Positions 43,079 to 51,498 of a stretch of 64,000 bases of DNA are shown in pieces. The position numbers were made by a program, and so were the translations under genes. The stretch is taken from positions 620,001 through 684,000 of the forward strand of contig JACKDF010000001.1 of assembly GCA_020633655.1 (NCBI GenBank), read 5' to 3'. This stretch comes from Deferribacteres bacterium (GTDB taxonomy: Bacteria; Zhuqueibacterota; Zhuqueibacteria; Zhuqueibacterales; Geothermadaptataceae). The number at the start of each line of letters is the position of its first letter. Position 1 is the first letter of the stretch. The notes beneath the pieces were generated by a model. The model ran no database searches. It was not told the DNA's origin and saw only the letters and a list, made by a program, of their open reading frames with translations.

Positions 43079-44377
43079 CTATCGTTTCGAAAATTGAAAC
43101 GGCATTACGAAAGCAATTTGTGGCTCAAATCGTTTTTGTGTAACCCATTTTTCTCGTGGCTTATCATAACGATACGTCCACACATAATCCATATAAAAAA
43201 CAAGAAATGGATAAATTTTGTAGCCAATTCCGGCGCGTGCTATGGAGCGATTATCAAGTTGAAATGCGTCTGAAAAATCGTCAATACCCACACGATCATA
43301 GGCAGCGTGCATACTAATTTTAGGAACCGTATTTGGAACCAGTGCTTCCATGTGCATGATGCCGCTGTTTTTCCGCCCATCGAGCCGTTCAAATGTTCCG
43401 ACAACTTCAAGCGTATTTAAAACCGAGCCGTGCAGCAGGCCAAAGGTCCCATTCGTTTTTGTTGCCCCGGCGACTTGATCGATTTTGTGAACAGGGACAT
43501 TATTATTTACCTGAAAACGCTCCAGTTCATAAAAAGCATCAAAATAATTTGGGATAAATTCGTCATTCAAAAAACGGCGTTCGAGCTGCGTTGTTATACT
43601 GAACGTACCCATTAAACCTCGCAGGGACAGCTCAACACCAACGGCAGAACCATCGCCATAATCCTTTATTTTTCCCCAGTCGGAATAAAGCAGGGTATTA
43701 AACAATGCTGTTTTTATGATTGGCAATTCGACATCAGCACCAAACACGGCGACTTCATCGTTCGTATTGCGTGTGCCATCCGGATCGATATCGGTGACGT
43801 AACTGGCGCCAATTGCAAAATTTTTAATGATTGGAATTGTTGAATTGTAAAGCGGGCGGTAGTACGCCCTTCCACCGAAAATTTCAGCACGGCCTAAGTT
43901 ACTTGTCGTCGATTCAAATCCCCATAATCCGGCATCCACATCTAACTCAAGTCCAATTTTTCTGCCATCAAAATTAATGGTCTCGTTGTTGTAAAAATTC
44001 ATGATAAAACCGTGCCCGATGCGCGTTGCATCAAGAACCCCAACGCGGGTATAGAATTTATCGCGCTTATGCCCCCAGCGCATATAACGGATTGCACGAA
44101 AATAGTCGTAACTCTCATTCCAGTCCGCATCCCGGATTTCGCCCGTGTTCATGTTGTAGCGAAAAGGGATATCAAAGCCCACACCAAACTTACCGAAAGC
44201 CAGCTCGGGACGCAGGCTTAAAGTGAGATAATCTTCGCCATCAATATTGGAGTAGCCGATGCCACCCATAAAAGCTGCCTGATTGGAAACGCCGGGTACA
44301 AGATTGGATTGGTATTGTGCAAATACTACGAACGGACAGAGTAAAAGCAGGAAAACGAAAAGGCTTCCTTTTTTCAT
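43079..44377 (-). CDS. Predicted outer-membrane beta-barrel protein
   Basis: 432-residue exported protein (signal peptide about 1-20, ending VFAQ). The mature part is rich in alternating polar/hydrophobic strands and aromatic girdle residues (YYRPLYNSTIPI, FLVFYMDYVWTYRYD) and ends FVMPFQFSKR. I do not recognise a named family. Its strong predicted strand content and C-terminal aromatic pattern indicate a barrel of perhaps 16 or more strands. It lies between pilT and comF in the same orientation. Confidence 0.7.
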   Translation of the reverse strand: MKKGSLFVFLLLLCPFVVFAQYQSNLVPGVSNQAAFMGGIGYSNIDGEDYLTLSLRPELAFGKFGVGFDIPFRYNMNTGEIRDADWNESYDYFRAIRYMRWGHKRDKFYTRVGVLDATRIGHGFIMNFYNNETINFDGRKIGLELDVDAGLWGFESTTSNLGRAEIFGGRAYYRPLYNSTIPIIKNFAIGASYVTDIDPDGTRNTNDEVAVFGADVELPIIKTALFNTLLYSDWGKIKDYGDGSAVGVELSLRGLMGTFSITTQLERRFLNDEFIPNYFDAFYELERFQVNNNVPVHKIDQVAGATKTNGTFGLLHGSVLNTLEVVGTFERLDGRKNSGIMHMEALVPNTVPKISMHAAYDRVGIDDFSDAFQLDNRSIARAGIGYKIYPFLVFYMDYVWTYRYDKPREKWVTQKRFEPQIAFVMPFQFSKR

Positions 44378-44469
44378 GATGCAATCCTTGTTTTAGTCCT
44401 TAATCCACAAAAGTTTATGGCGAGAAATTACAATGGATAGTTTAAAAATGCAAGAAGAAAGCAGGAAAA

Positions 44470-44530
44470 TCAATATCCAAATCCAATATCCAACTCCCAA
44501 ATTTGGAAATTGGAATTGATTATTGGACAT
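44470..44530. repeat. Imperfect palindrome at the 3' end of pilT
   Basis: On the minus strand CCAATTTCC pairs with GGGAGTTGG (two G-U pairs) inside outer CCAATA/TATTGG arms. It overlaps the pilT stop codon. It may cap the transcript; there is no U-tract. Confidence 0.4.
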
Positions 44531-45593
44531 TGGTTCCGGCATATTTTCTCACTGCCTGTTTATCATGCGCCTGCGTTTCCGCAACCTCCTGAGCGATTTT
44601 CCCCTCACGCAATAAATTAATCAGCGCCATATCGATGGTTTGCATACCTTCAGCACCGCCAGTCTGAATCGCGGTGTAAATCTGGTGCGACTTGTCTTCG
44701 CGAATGAGGTTACGGATGGCACTTGTTGCAACCATGATTTCATGAATAGCAACACGACCATTACCATCGGATGTAGGCAGAAGCCGCTGTGCAACGATTC
44801 CCATAACTGCATTGGCAAACATGGATCGAATCTGTCCCTGCTGTTCCGGTGGAAAGACATCGACGATCCGGTTCACGGTTTCTGCAGCACTCATTGTGTG
44901 GAGAGTAGCAAAAACAAGATGCCCGGTCTCTGCAGCAGTCAATGCGAGAGAAATCGTTTCGAGATCACGCATCTCCCCAACAAGAATGACATCCGGGTCT
45001 TCGCGCAGGGCGGCACGCAGAGCATTCGCAAAAGATTGCGTGTGTTCGCCGAGTTCTCGTTGGTTGATAAGACAGTTTTTCGGTTGATGCACATATTCGA
45101 TGGGGTCTTCAATAGTAAGAATATGTTCACGCCGCTCTTTATTGATAAGATCTATCATCGCAGCAAGTGTGGTGGATTTCCCCGAACCTGTTGGCCCTGT
45201 AACCAACACAATCCCCTTTCGCTCACGGGCGAGATTATAAATTCCCTTCGGACAGTTGAGCTCCTGTAGGTCCCGCACTTTGTCTGGAATGACGCGCAAG
45301 GCGATGCTGCCGCCGCGTAACTGCAAATAGACATTGGTTCGAAAACGGGCAACACCCGGCAGACTGTAAGCAAAATCATATTCAAGAGAATAATCTGGAT
45401 TTTCGTCAAATCGTGAGGGCATAATATCGCCCAACAAGCTCTGCATGGCTTCCCTGGCAATTGACTGCATTTCCATGCGTCGCAACGTGCCATGAATGCG
45501 CAGTACCGGTGGCATTCCGACCGAAAGGTGGATATCTGAGGCATCCCGTTGCACAGCAAAAGCGAGTAACTTGTCTAAATCTGCTTTTCTCAT
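44520..45593 (-). CDS. pilT: Type IV pilus retraction ATPase PilT
   Basis: 357-residue cytoplasmic hexameric ATPase that drives pilus retraction. N-terminal PAS-like domain (about 1-100) with DASDIHLSVGMPPVLRI, Walker A GPTGSGKSTT (about 130-139), Asp box ILTIEDPIEYVH, Walker B VILVGEMRDLET, His box TLHTMSAAETVNRIVDVFP and the retraction-specific AIRNLIRE. It is the last gene of the pil operon, overlapping pilQ by four bases. The extension ATPase PilB, PilC and pilins are not in the window. Confidence 0.96.
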   Translation of the reverse strand: MRKADLDKLLAFAVQRDASDIHLSVGMPPVLRIHGTLRRMEMQSIAREAMQSLLGDIMPSRFDENPDYSLEYDFAYSLPGVARFRTNVYLQLRGGSIALRVIPDKVRDLQELNCPKGIYNLARERKGIVLVTGPTGSGKSTTLAAMIDLINKERREHILTIEDPIEYVHQPKNCLINQRELGEHTQSFANALRAALREDPDVILVGEMRDLETISLALTAAETGHLVFATLHTMSAAETVNRIVDVFPPEQQGQIRSMFANAVMGIVAQRLLPTSDGNGRVAIHEIMVATSAIRNLIREDKSHQIYTAIQTGGAEGMQTIDMALINLLREGKIAQEVAETQAHDKQAVRKYAGTNVQ

Positions 45594-47266
45594 AAATCCA
45601 TTATTTTCGGCGTAATAAAAATCACCAGATCCGTCTGCTGTTTATCAGAAGACTTGTTTTGAAAAAAATGGCCTAACAGAGGAATGTCCCCAAGGAGCCA
45701 GACTTTATCAACGGTGAGCACTTCCCGCTCTTTTATCATGCCACCGATGACGATGGTTTCGCCGTTTTTCACTTTGACTACCGTATCCACTTCCCTACGT
45801 GTTGTGATTGGTGCTGTATTGCCGGAAACAGTAATTTGGCCGGTAACTTCCTCGATAATCGGGTTTACATACATGGTGATCGCTTCGCCAGCGGTCACAT
45901 GGGGTGTAACTCGCAGCATGATTTTCACATCACGAAAGGTAAAGGTCACTACATCGCCCTGGCCACCGACACCACGATTGATTTGCGGTATCGGGAAATT
46001 GGTTCCAACAGAAATGTCCGAGGGCTCGTTATCCATCGCTAGAATACGCGGGTTCGAAATGAGCTTTGTACTGGTGTTTGAATTCAAAAAATTAAGTACC
46101 GCAGAAAATTCTGAAGTCGTTAACGTTCCCATGGTGAGTCGGCCATCGGTGTTTGGCAAGCCGGTGCTCGTGGAATAAGAGCGCACTTTATCACCACCCG
46201 TGCGAATTTCATCAAACAAATCCACAGCCAGTGACTTCGACCAATCGATGCCTACATTACTTTCAGTAACCGGGGTGACCTCGAGCAATTTTGCTTCAAT
46301 TAAAATTTGCGGAACGGCGATATCCACGTTTTTAATAAAATCAGCAATCATCTCGATTTGCGCCGGGAAATCACGAACGAGAAGCATACTCGAGCGCAAC
46401 CAATAGCGCAATTCCCTGTCCGGCTGTATGCGGTCGTTCACCTCATAAACGTCTTTTTTGTTGTGAAATGTAGTCGGGATAACCTGAACTTTACCTTTTT
46501 CAGAAATCAACTCGGTAATCGGTTCTACCAAATTATTGGCATTGGCATGTTTGAGTTGAAATACGCGGGTTGTCATCGCTTCCGTGTGGATCTGATCTTC
46601 CGGTTTCACCAGCACGACATCGTTCAAAATGACGTAATCATAGCCATTCGCCAGCAGGATGCTCTCCAATGCTTGTTCCAGACTTACATCGTGCAGTGCG
46701 ACGGTAATATTACCTCTTACGCTATCACTTGCGACGATGTTTATGCTATTTTGCCTGGCAAATAAGCGCAGCACATTCCCGATATCGGCATCACGAAAAT
46801 CTGCAGTGATTTTTACACCACGATCGAGATGGCGCAGAAGGGAACCGCGTGTGAATTTTCCCGGGTTTGCCGGTTTGGGTTGAGGCTCTGTGGTCTCACT
46901 TTTCCTTAAAGAAATTGTTAGAATTCGTCCGCTTTTTGAAACGTCATAATTCATTTTTTCGGGCAAATTGATGGTTGCTTTCAATACAGGCGGGCTCTCC
47001 ATCCATTTGGTCAGAACCACATTTTGACCCCAGGCCTTTTCAACAATTGAATCTGCGGGAATGGCGTTTTGGAAATAAATGAGCACAGCTGGTGGATTTT
47101 CCGCACTCGCGGTGCTGTACTCCACGGCTTTATTAAAATAAAAAACGTAGTTCTCGCTCTCGGGCACAAGCTGACGTTCAACCCGATTCAACATTACGGT
47201 TTGTGCGAAACCTACCTGGACCAGAATTAAAATATTAATGACTGGTCGTAACAGTGTGCTGCTCAT
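45590..47266 (-). CDS. pilQ: Type IV pilus secretin PilQ
   Basis: 558-residue outer-membrane secretin forming the pilus exit channel. A signal peptide (about 1-21, ending GFAQ) is followed by an AMIN-like domain (about 25-125), STN/N0 (about 150-205, ITADFRDADIGNVLRLFARQ), an N1 domain (about 230-325) and the secretin core (about 330-557) with VPQILIEAKLLEV, LISNPRILAMDN and the downstream VVKVKNGETIVIGGMI. It is shorter than Proteobacterial PilQ. The start lies 32 bases inside pilP, with AGGA upstream. Confidence 0.94.
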   Translation of the reverse strand: MSSTLLRPVINILILVQVGFAQTVMLNRVERQLVPESENYVFYFNKAVEYSTASAENPPAVLIYFQNAIPADSIVEKAWGQNVVLTKWMESPPVLKATINLPEKMNYDVSKSGRILTISLRKSETTEPQPKPANPGKFTRGSLLRHLDRGVKITADFRDADIGNVLRLFARQNSINIVASDSVRGNITVALHDVSLEQALESILLANGYDYVILNDVVLVKPEDQIHTEAMTTRVFQLKHANANNLVEPITELISEKGKVQVIPTTFHNKKDVYEVNDRIQPDRELRYWLRSSMLLVRDFPAQIEMIADFIKNVDIAVPQILIEAKLLEVTPVTESNVGIDWSKSLAVDLFDEIRTGGDKVRSYSTSTGLPNTDGRLTMGTLTTSEFSAVLNFLNSNTSTKLISNPRILAMDNEPSDISVGTNFPIPQINRGVGGQGDVVTFTFRDVKIMLRVTPHVTAGEAITMYVNPIIEEVTGQITVSGNTAPITTRREVDTVVKVKNGETIVIGGMIKEREVLTVDKVWLLGDIPLLGHFFQNKSSDKQQTDLVIFITPKIMDL

Positions 47267-47735
47267 TATTGTCCTGACCTAAATGTAAGGTAAGCAAGTC
47301 ATTACCGCGTCGTGCGATGACTTTATCCTTGTATATTTTTACCACGTGCAGCGAGTTGGTTTCTTCTCCCTGACGCAGAATTTTATCTCCGATTATCGCC
47401 AAAGCTTCGTTGCCGCGCCAGACGATACCGCTGAGTTTTGTTGCATTCGAATCAGCGCTGCTATCGCTGTGCGTGAATACCATTCCCCCTTCAAAGGGAT
47501 CCTTTCCCCAGGAATCATAAGCAACAACCGGTTGCCAGTTTTGCAGGCGATTCTGCAACTCTGCATTGCTGATCTTCTCCCCTTTCACCGGTTGCGGCGA
47601 GGGTTTCGCAATGGCAGTCTTTTTCACAGGTACCGGCTTGGCCTTGTCATCACCGCTCAACCAGAATTGATTGATAATGAAGACAAGTGCAGCGGAGAGG
47701 GTGACCCCGGCCATTATTTTTTCACGCTTTTGCAT
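47235..47735 (-). CDS. pilP: PilP-like type IV pilus assembly protein
   Basis: 166-residue protein with an N-terminal membrane helix (about 8-25), a Pro/Lys-rich linker and a small beta-rich C-terminal domain (about 65-160): DPFEGGMVF, KLSGIVWRGNEALAIIGDKI and KVIARRGNDLLTLHL resemble the PilP/GspC homology region that links the inner-membrane platform to PilQ. It lacks a lipobox, unlike classical PilP, so it is anchored by the helix. Assigned mostly by position between pilO and pilQ. Confidence 0.8.
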   Translation of the reverse strand: MQKREKIMAGVTLSAALVFIINQFWLSGDDKAKPVPVKKTAIAKPSPQPVKGEKISNAELQNRLQNWQPVVAYDSWGKDPFEGGMVFTHSDSSADSNATKLSGIVWRGNEALAIIGDKILRQGEETNSLHVVKIYKDKVIARRGNDLLTLHLGQDNNEQHTVTTSH

Positions 47736-47752
47736 AAAAACCTTTCACAACG

Positions 47753-48337
47753 CTACATTTTCGCCTGCACAGCCGGATTTGAAGCCCGGCGTAAAAATAG
47801 ATTTCCGCGCACTACAGCCCGGATATCAGGATAACTATCGGCACTAATCGCCATTTCAAGCCGGGTAATTGAAAATAAAAATTCCTGTTTTTCCAACGCC
47901 TCAACAAATCGTCCTATGCGGGTAAACTGGCCACGAAACGCCATCTCAATTGGCAGGCGTAAAACCGGTGATTGTGGATCCTTGATACTGCTATTCAGCA
48001 AATCATCATATTTCGGATAAATGGCCGAAAAATCTAATTTGTAATTCCCGCTCACCTGAATGATTTTCTGTAAAATTTTGGGCACGGCCGAACGTTCGAA
48101 GATGCGTTCCTGTAAAGCGCCAAGACTATCTTCATAGGTTTTTAACTGCTGTTCAAGTGTAATAACCTGGCGTTGCTCGGCGGTAGCCGCTTCCACCATG
48201 CGCACCATGCGGCCGATATCCATCGTGAGCGTATCAACGTTCACCTTCTGCGGATAAATGAGCAATCCATACATGACTGAAAGGATGGCCAGCATGCTTC
48301 CGCTGAAAATGAGTATGTTTTTTTTCGCACCTTTCAT
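47753..48337 (-). CDS. pilO: PilO-like type IV pilus alignment protein
   Basis: 194-residue bitopic protein: a short cytoplasmic tail, membrane helix (about 8-26), coiled coil (about 35-90) and a ferredoxin-like periplasmic domain (about 100-185, with LPIEMAFRGQFTRIGRFVEA and ITRLEMAISADSYPDIR). It pairs with PilN in the inner-membrane alignment complex. The ATG at 48337 is preferred over a TTG at 48349. A repeat copy occupies the gap to pilMN. Confidence 0.85.
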   Translation of the reverse strand: MKGAKKNILIFSGSMLAILSVMYGLLIYPQKVNVDTLTMDIGRMVRMVEAATAEQRQVITLEQQLKTYEDSLGALQERIFERSAVPKILQKIIQVSGNYKLDFSAIYPKYDDLLNSSIKDPQSPVLRLPIEMAFRGQFTRIGRFVEALEKQEFLFSITRLEMAISADSYPDIRAVVRGNLFLRRASNPAVQAKM

Positions 48338-48367
48338 AGCGTCATCCAATTTTCTGTCGGGATGAAA

Positions 48368-48458
48368 TGAGCCTGTTTAATCTAATACAACAAAATTGGA
48401 TCGAGAATGTCCCCGGCCCATCGCCAACTTTATGCACTGCATGAATACACCCGGTCAT
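48368..48458. repeat. CATGAAT palindromic repeat, copy inside the pil operon
   Basis: Left arm GAGCCTGTTTAATCTAATAC, centre AATGTCCCCGGCCCATCGCC, right arm GCACTGCATGAATACACCC then GGTCA. It is the best-preserved right half of the family, located in the 132-base gap between pilMN and pilO. Confidence 0.65.
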
Positions 48459-48469
48459 AACTATTTTTC

Positions 48470-50665
48470 TCAGTATAAGCATTGAATTACAAACTCAATC
48501 GTACCGTCGTCGCGCATGGTACGATTGATCATTTTTATATCCTGAAAATAACCTGCACTTTCAAGGTTGAGCAGAAAATCAGCCAGATTCAATCCTTCTC
48601 GCGCCTGGTCCGGGCGTGCAATTCCACTTAAAGTGATCTTTTCGTTACCGGATTCAACTTCCTGAGCATCTTCGCCTTCCGTTATAATAATTTCCGGTTC
48701 CACAACAATGGAGCTCAGCGCGACACCGCGGGTCACCAAATGCGATACAGCCCGTAAGTGGTTTGCAGCATGCGACTCGATGGAACCGCCGAAATTATAG
48801 GAGGTAATTTGCTTTTTAAGCACATCGATTCGGTTCGAAAGATCGAGATATTTTTTCCGAACCGGTTCAAGACGCTTGTATTGTTGCTGCAATTGCTGAA
48901 TATTTTCCCGCAATTGACTTTTCTGAATCACGATGTAAGAAGCGTACAAGCTGAGAACAAGCAACAAAAATGCACCCGCCCAGCGCACGATTCGTTTGGC
49001 TTTCCGCAAGGTGTGCGCACCTTTTAACTCCTCTGGCAAAAGATTCAAACCGGCGAAATTATCGATCGCGAGGCCAAGGGGGATGGTATATTTCGGCGCT
49101 TCCTTTTTTAACTTTGGGAAATTTTCCCAATTACGAATGCCTGCAGCTACGAAAGGATTTAAAACGGCCACATCCATTTGTAATTCCGATTGCATGTAGC
49201 TATCGAGATTTTTTATCAATGCACCACCGCCGCTGATAAAAATTCTAGCCACATGTGCGATTTTGTATTTGGAGCGATAATAATCGAGAGAACGGCGTAT
49301 TTCCTTCATCAACCGGTCGATTACCGGACGCAAGTTGATTTGAATATCGCGTAAAGGCAGTTCTGAATCAAATTGGGCGATTTCCTCTGCACGTAAAATT
49401 CCGAATTCGTCCAAAATATCGATTGTGCGCTCGCCACTAATATTTTCAAATTCACTGCTGTAAAAAAATGTGTTGCTGATCGCCTCAATCATTTCATTGC
49501 ATGCCGTCGGAATTTCACGATGAAAATCAGCATGGCCTTTATTTACAAAAACCATATGTGTGCTCGAAGCGCCAATTTCCAGGACTAAAATGCACTCATC
49601 AGTCGTCGCTTTCATCCGCGAAAGCACACTCCAAATCGCCACCGGTGTTGAGGTTAACTTCGCCGGCGTGGTATGCAAGAGTTGAAAGAAACGCATGGAA
49701 TTTTCAACAACGTTCTTCGGTGTTACCAGCACAGCAATTTCGTACTTCTCAATGGCACCTTTTTTCTTGCTGCTTAAAATCTGATAATCCAGTTCCGCGT
49801 TTTCAACTTCGAAAGGAAGATCTTTGCGCACAGCCCAGCGCACAGCCTCTCCGAGCTCTTTTTTATTCATTTTCGGGAGTTCGAGAACACGGTAGATAAC
49901 ATCCAGGCCGGTGATACCACCGACAAGCCAGTCACCATCTTTAATTTTTGGTGTTAAAAATTCCGCTAATTTGGTTAAGCGAGCTTGCTCCGTAGATTCT
50001 TCATTTTCAATAATATCATCATACTGGAAAGAAATATTCTCTACGCCGCTTAACACAAGCTTGCCGGTTGTTGAGCGAACATGTACCGTTTTTGTGCCGG
50101 AAACACTCGTATCGATACCAATGCTGGTTGGCCCGCCCATGGAATTCTGAAACCAGTTCAAAAACCGCCGCCACCAGGTCACACTGGTTTCTTTGGGGAT
50201 TGGTTGGGTAGATTCTTTTTGTAGCTCGAAGCCATCAACAGTGGAAAAGGAGTTTTTTTCTGCTTGTGGGACTACGGGTAAACGATCGATCTCGCGATTA
50301 GGAAGAGAAAATCCGGGTAGCTCATCGGCTGGAGTGACATCTTTCTCAGGCTGGATATCAAGCAGCGGCTCTGTGGAAAAATCATCTCCCTGCATGGAAA
50401 AACTCAGTTCATTTAGTTGAACCGTGTCTTCATTTGTGTCATCTTCAGCTTCCTCCTGTGCAACAAATGATTCTTCGATGATGGGATTATCTGAAAAATC
50501 CAACAGGATATCGTTTTCCGATGCCGCAGAAAGCAAAAAAGAGATATCCTCTTCTTCCTTATTTTCAGCAGGAATACCTTTGTCTTCCTTTGACTGTGCT
50601 AAAATAGCACTGTGATGACTGGAGAGAAAATCCAGATCCTCATGTTTTTCTGTAATATTTTCCAT
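48470..50665 (-). CDS. PilM-PilN fusion protein with acidic disordered N-terminus
   Basis: 731-residue protein. Residues about 1-160 are acidic and low in order-promoting residues. Residues about 176-535 are an actin-like PilM (phosphate loop GIDTSVSGTKTVHV, VLEIGASSTHMVFV, and the adenosine-loop-like IFISGGGALIKNLDSY). The PilN signature LNLLPEELK (540-548) follows directly, then a membrane helix (about 562-580), coiled coil (about 585-625) and the PilN periplasmic domain (about 640-731). In other bacteria PilM grips the INLLP peptide of a separate PilN; here both are one chain. The gene starts eight bases after an ABC ATPase gene. Confidence 0.9.
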   Translation of the reverse strand: MENITEKHEDLDFLSSHHSAILAQSKEDKGIPAENKEEEDISFLLSAASENDILLDFSDNPIIEESFVAQEEAEDDTNEDTVQLNELSFSMQGDDFSTEPLLDIQPEKDVTPADELPGFSLPNREIDRLPVVPQAEKNSFSTVDGFELQKESTQPIPKETSVTWWRRFLNWFQNSMGGPTSIGIDTSVSGTKTVHVRSTTGKLVLSGVENISFQYDDIIENEESTEQARLTKLAEFLTPKIKDGDWLVGGITGLDVIYRVLELPKMNKKELGEAVRWAVRKDLPFEVENAELDYQILSSKKKGAIEKYEIAVLVTPKNVVENSMRFFQLLHTTPAKLTSTPVAIWSVLSRMKATTDECILVLEIGASSTHMVFVNKGHADFHREIPTACNEMIEAISNTFFYSSEFENISGERTIDILDEFGILRAEEIAQFDSELPLRDIQINLRPVIDRLMKEIRRSLDYYRSKYKIAHVARIFISGGGALIKNLDSYMQSELQMDVAVLNPFVAAGIRNWENFPKLKKEAPKYTIPLGLAIDNFAGLNLLPEELKGAHTLRKAKRIVRWAGAFLLLVLSLYASYIVIQKSQLRENIQQLQQQYKRLEPVRKKYLDLSNRIDVLKKQITSYNFGGSIESHAANHLRAVSHLVTRGVALSSIVVEPEIIITEGEDAQEVESGNEKITLSGIARPDQAREGLNLADFLLNLESAGYFQDIKMINRTMRDDGTIEFVIQCLY

Positions 50666-50673
50666 AGGTTAAG

Positions 50674-51498
50674 TTAAATTATCGGCGGGAGCAACAAATC
50701 ATCCAAACTTGTTACCTGATCGTAACGCTCTGTGAGTTCTTTAAAAACAAGAAATTCGATAGGCGGAACGATGCCAAATTTCTGCAAAAGATCAACTTGC
50801 AGAAACGCTTCTTTTGGTGGGGCATCAAGGACGATGCGACCTTCATGCAAAACGATGAGCCGCGTTGAAATCAACGCTTCTTGCGGGAATTGCGTCACAT
50901 TAATGAGTGTGTGGACATGAGAAGAATCCTGATGTAAGGATTGCATGAGCTGCAAAAGGGCGCGTCGATGCTGAACATCGAGCAGTGAGGTGGGTTCGTC
51001 GAAGATAAGGTAGGCGGGATCCATTACAAGAACCGAGGCAACCGCAAGTCGCTGTTTTTCTCCCCCAGACAGCATGGCAGGTGAGCGATGCCGGTACTTT
51101 TGCAGATCGAACTGCTGAAGACTGTTTTCGACACGCGCCACCATTTCCTCATGGGGGATGCCAAGATTTTCCAAACCGAAGGCAATTTCGCGCTCAACGG
51201 TGGTGCTGACAATTTGATTTTCCGGATTTTGAAAAACCATGCCCACTCTGCGCCGAACAGCCATTATTTCGCTATGGTCGTTTGCACTTATCTTGTGTTC
51301 GTCAATAGAAATAATGCCGGATTGTGGTGTGATCAGTCCGTTACAGAGACGCATGAGAGTGGTTTTTCCACTGCCGTTCGCCCCCATAATCGTAACAAAT
51401 TCCCCTTTTTCAATTTTTAAAGAAAGATCCTTGAGAATCGGCAAAGGCGAACCATCTGGCGCGATATAACCAGCCGTCACCTGGTCAAAAAAAATCAT
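50674..51498 (-). CDS. Energy-coupling-factor-type ABC transporter ATPase
   Basis: 274-residue cytoplasmic ATPase of the CbiO/EcfA group. Walker A GANGSGKTTL, Q-loop VFQNPENQIV (typical of ECF ATPases), signature LSGGEKQR and Walker B YLIFDEPTSLLD are intact. The switch His of the H-loop is Gln (LINVTQFPQEA). The transmembrane T and substrate S components are absent from the window. Its four-base overlap with larC hints at a nickel or cobalt link, but this is context only. Confidence 0.9.
   Translation of the reverse strand: MIFFDQVTAGYIAPDGSPLPILKDLSLKIEKGEFVTIMGANGSGKTTLMRLCNGLITPQSGIISIDEHKISANDHSEIMAVRRRVGMVFQNPENQIVSTTVEREIAFGLENLGIPHEEMVARVENSLQQFDLQKYRHRSPAMLSGGEKQRLAVASVLVMDPAYLIFDEPTSLLDVQHRRALLQLMQSLHQDSSHVHTLINVTQFPQEALISTRLIVLHEGRIVLDAPPKEAFLQVDLLQKFGIVPPIEFLVFKELTERYDQVTSLDDLLLPPII

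Noticed and set aside
44640..45269. 209-codon plus-strand frame
   Set aside because: Lies wholly antisense to pilT, whose motifs are intact.
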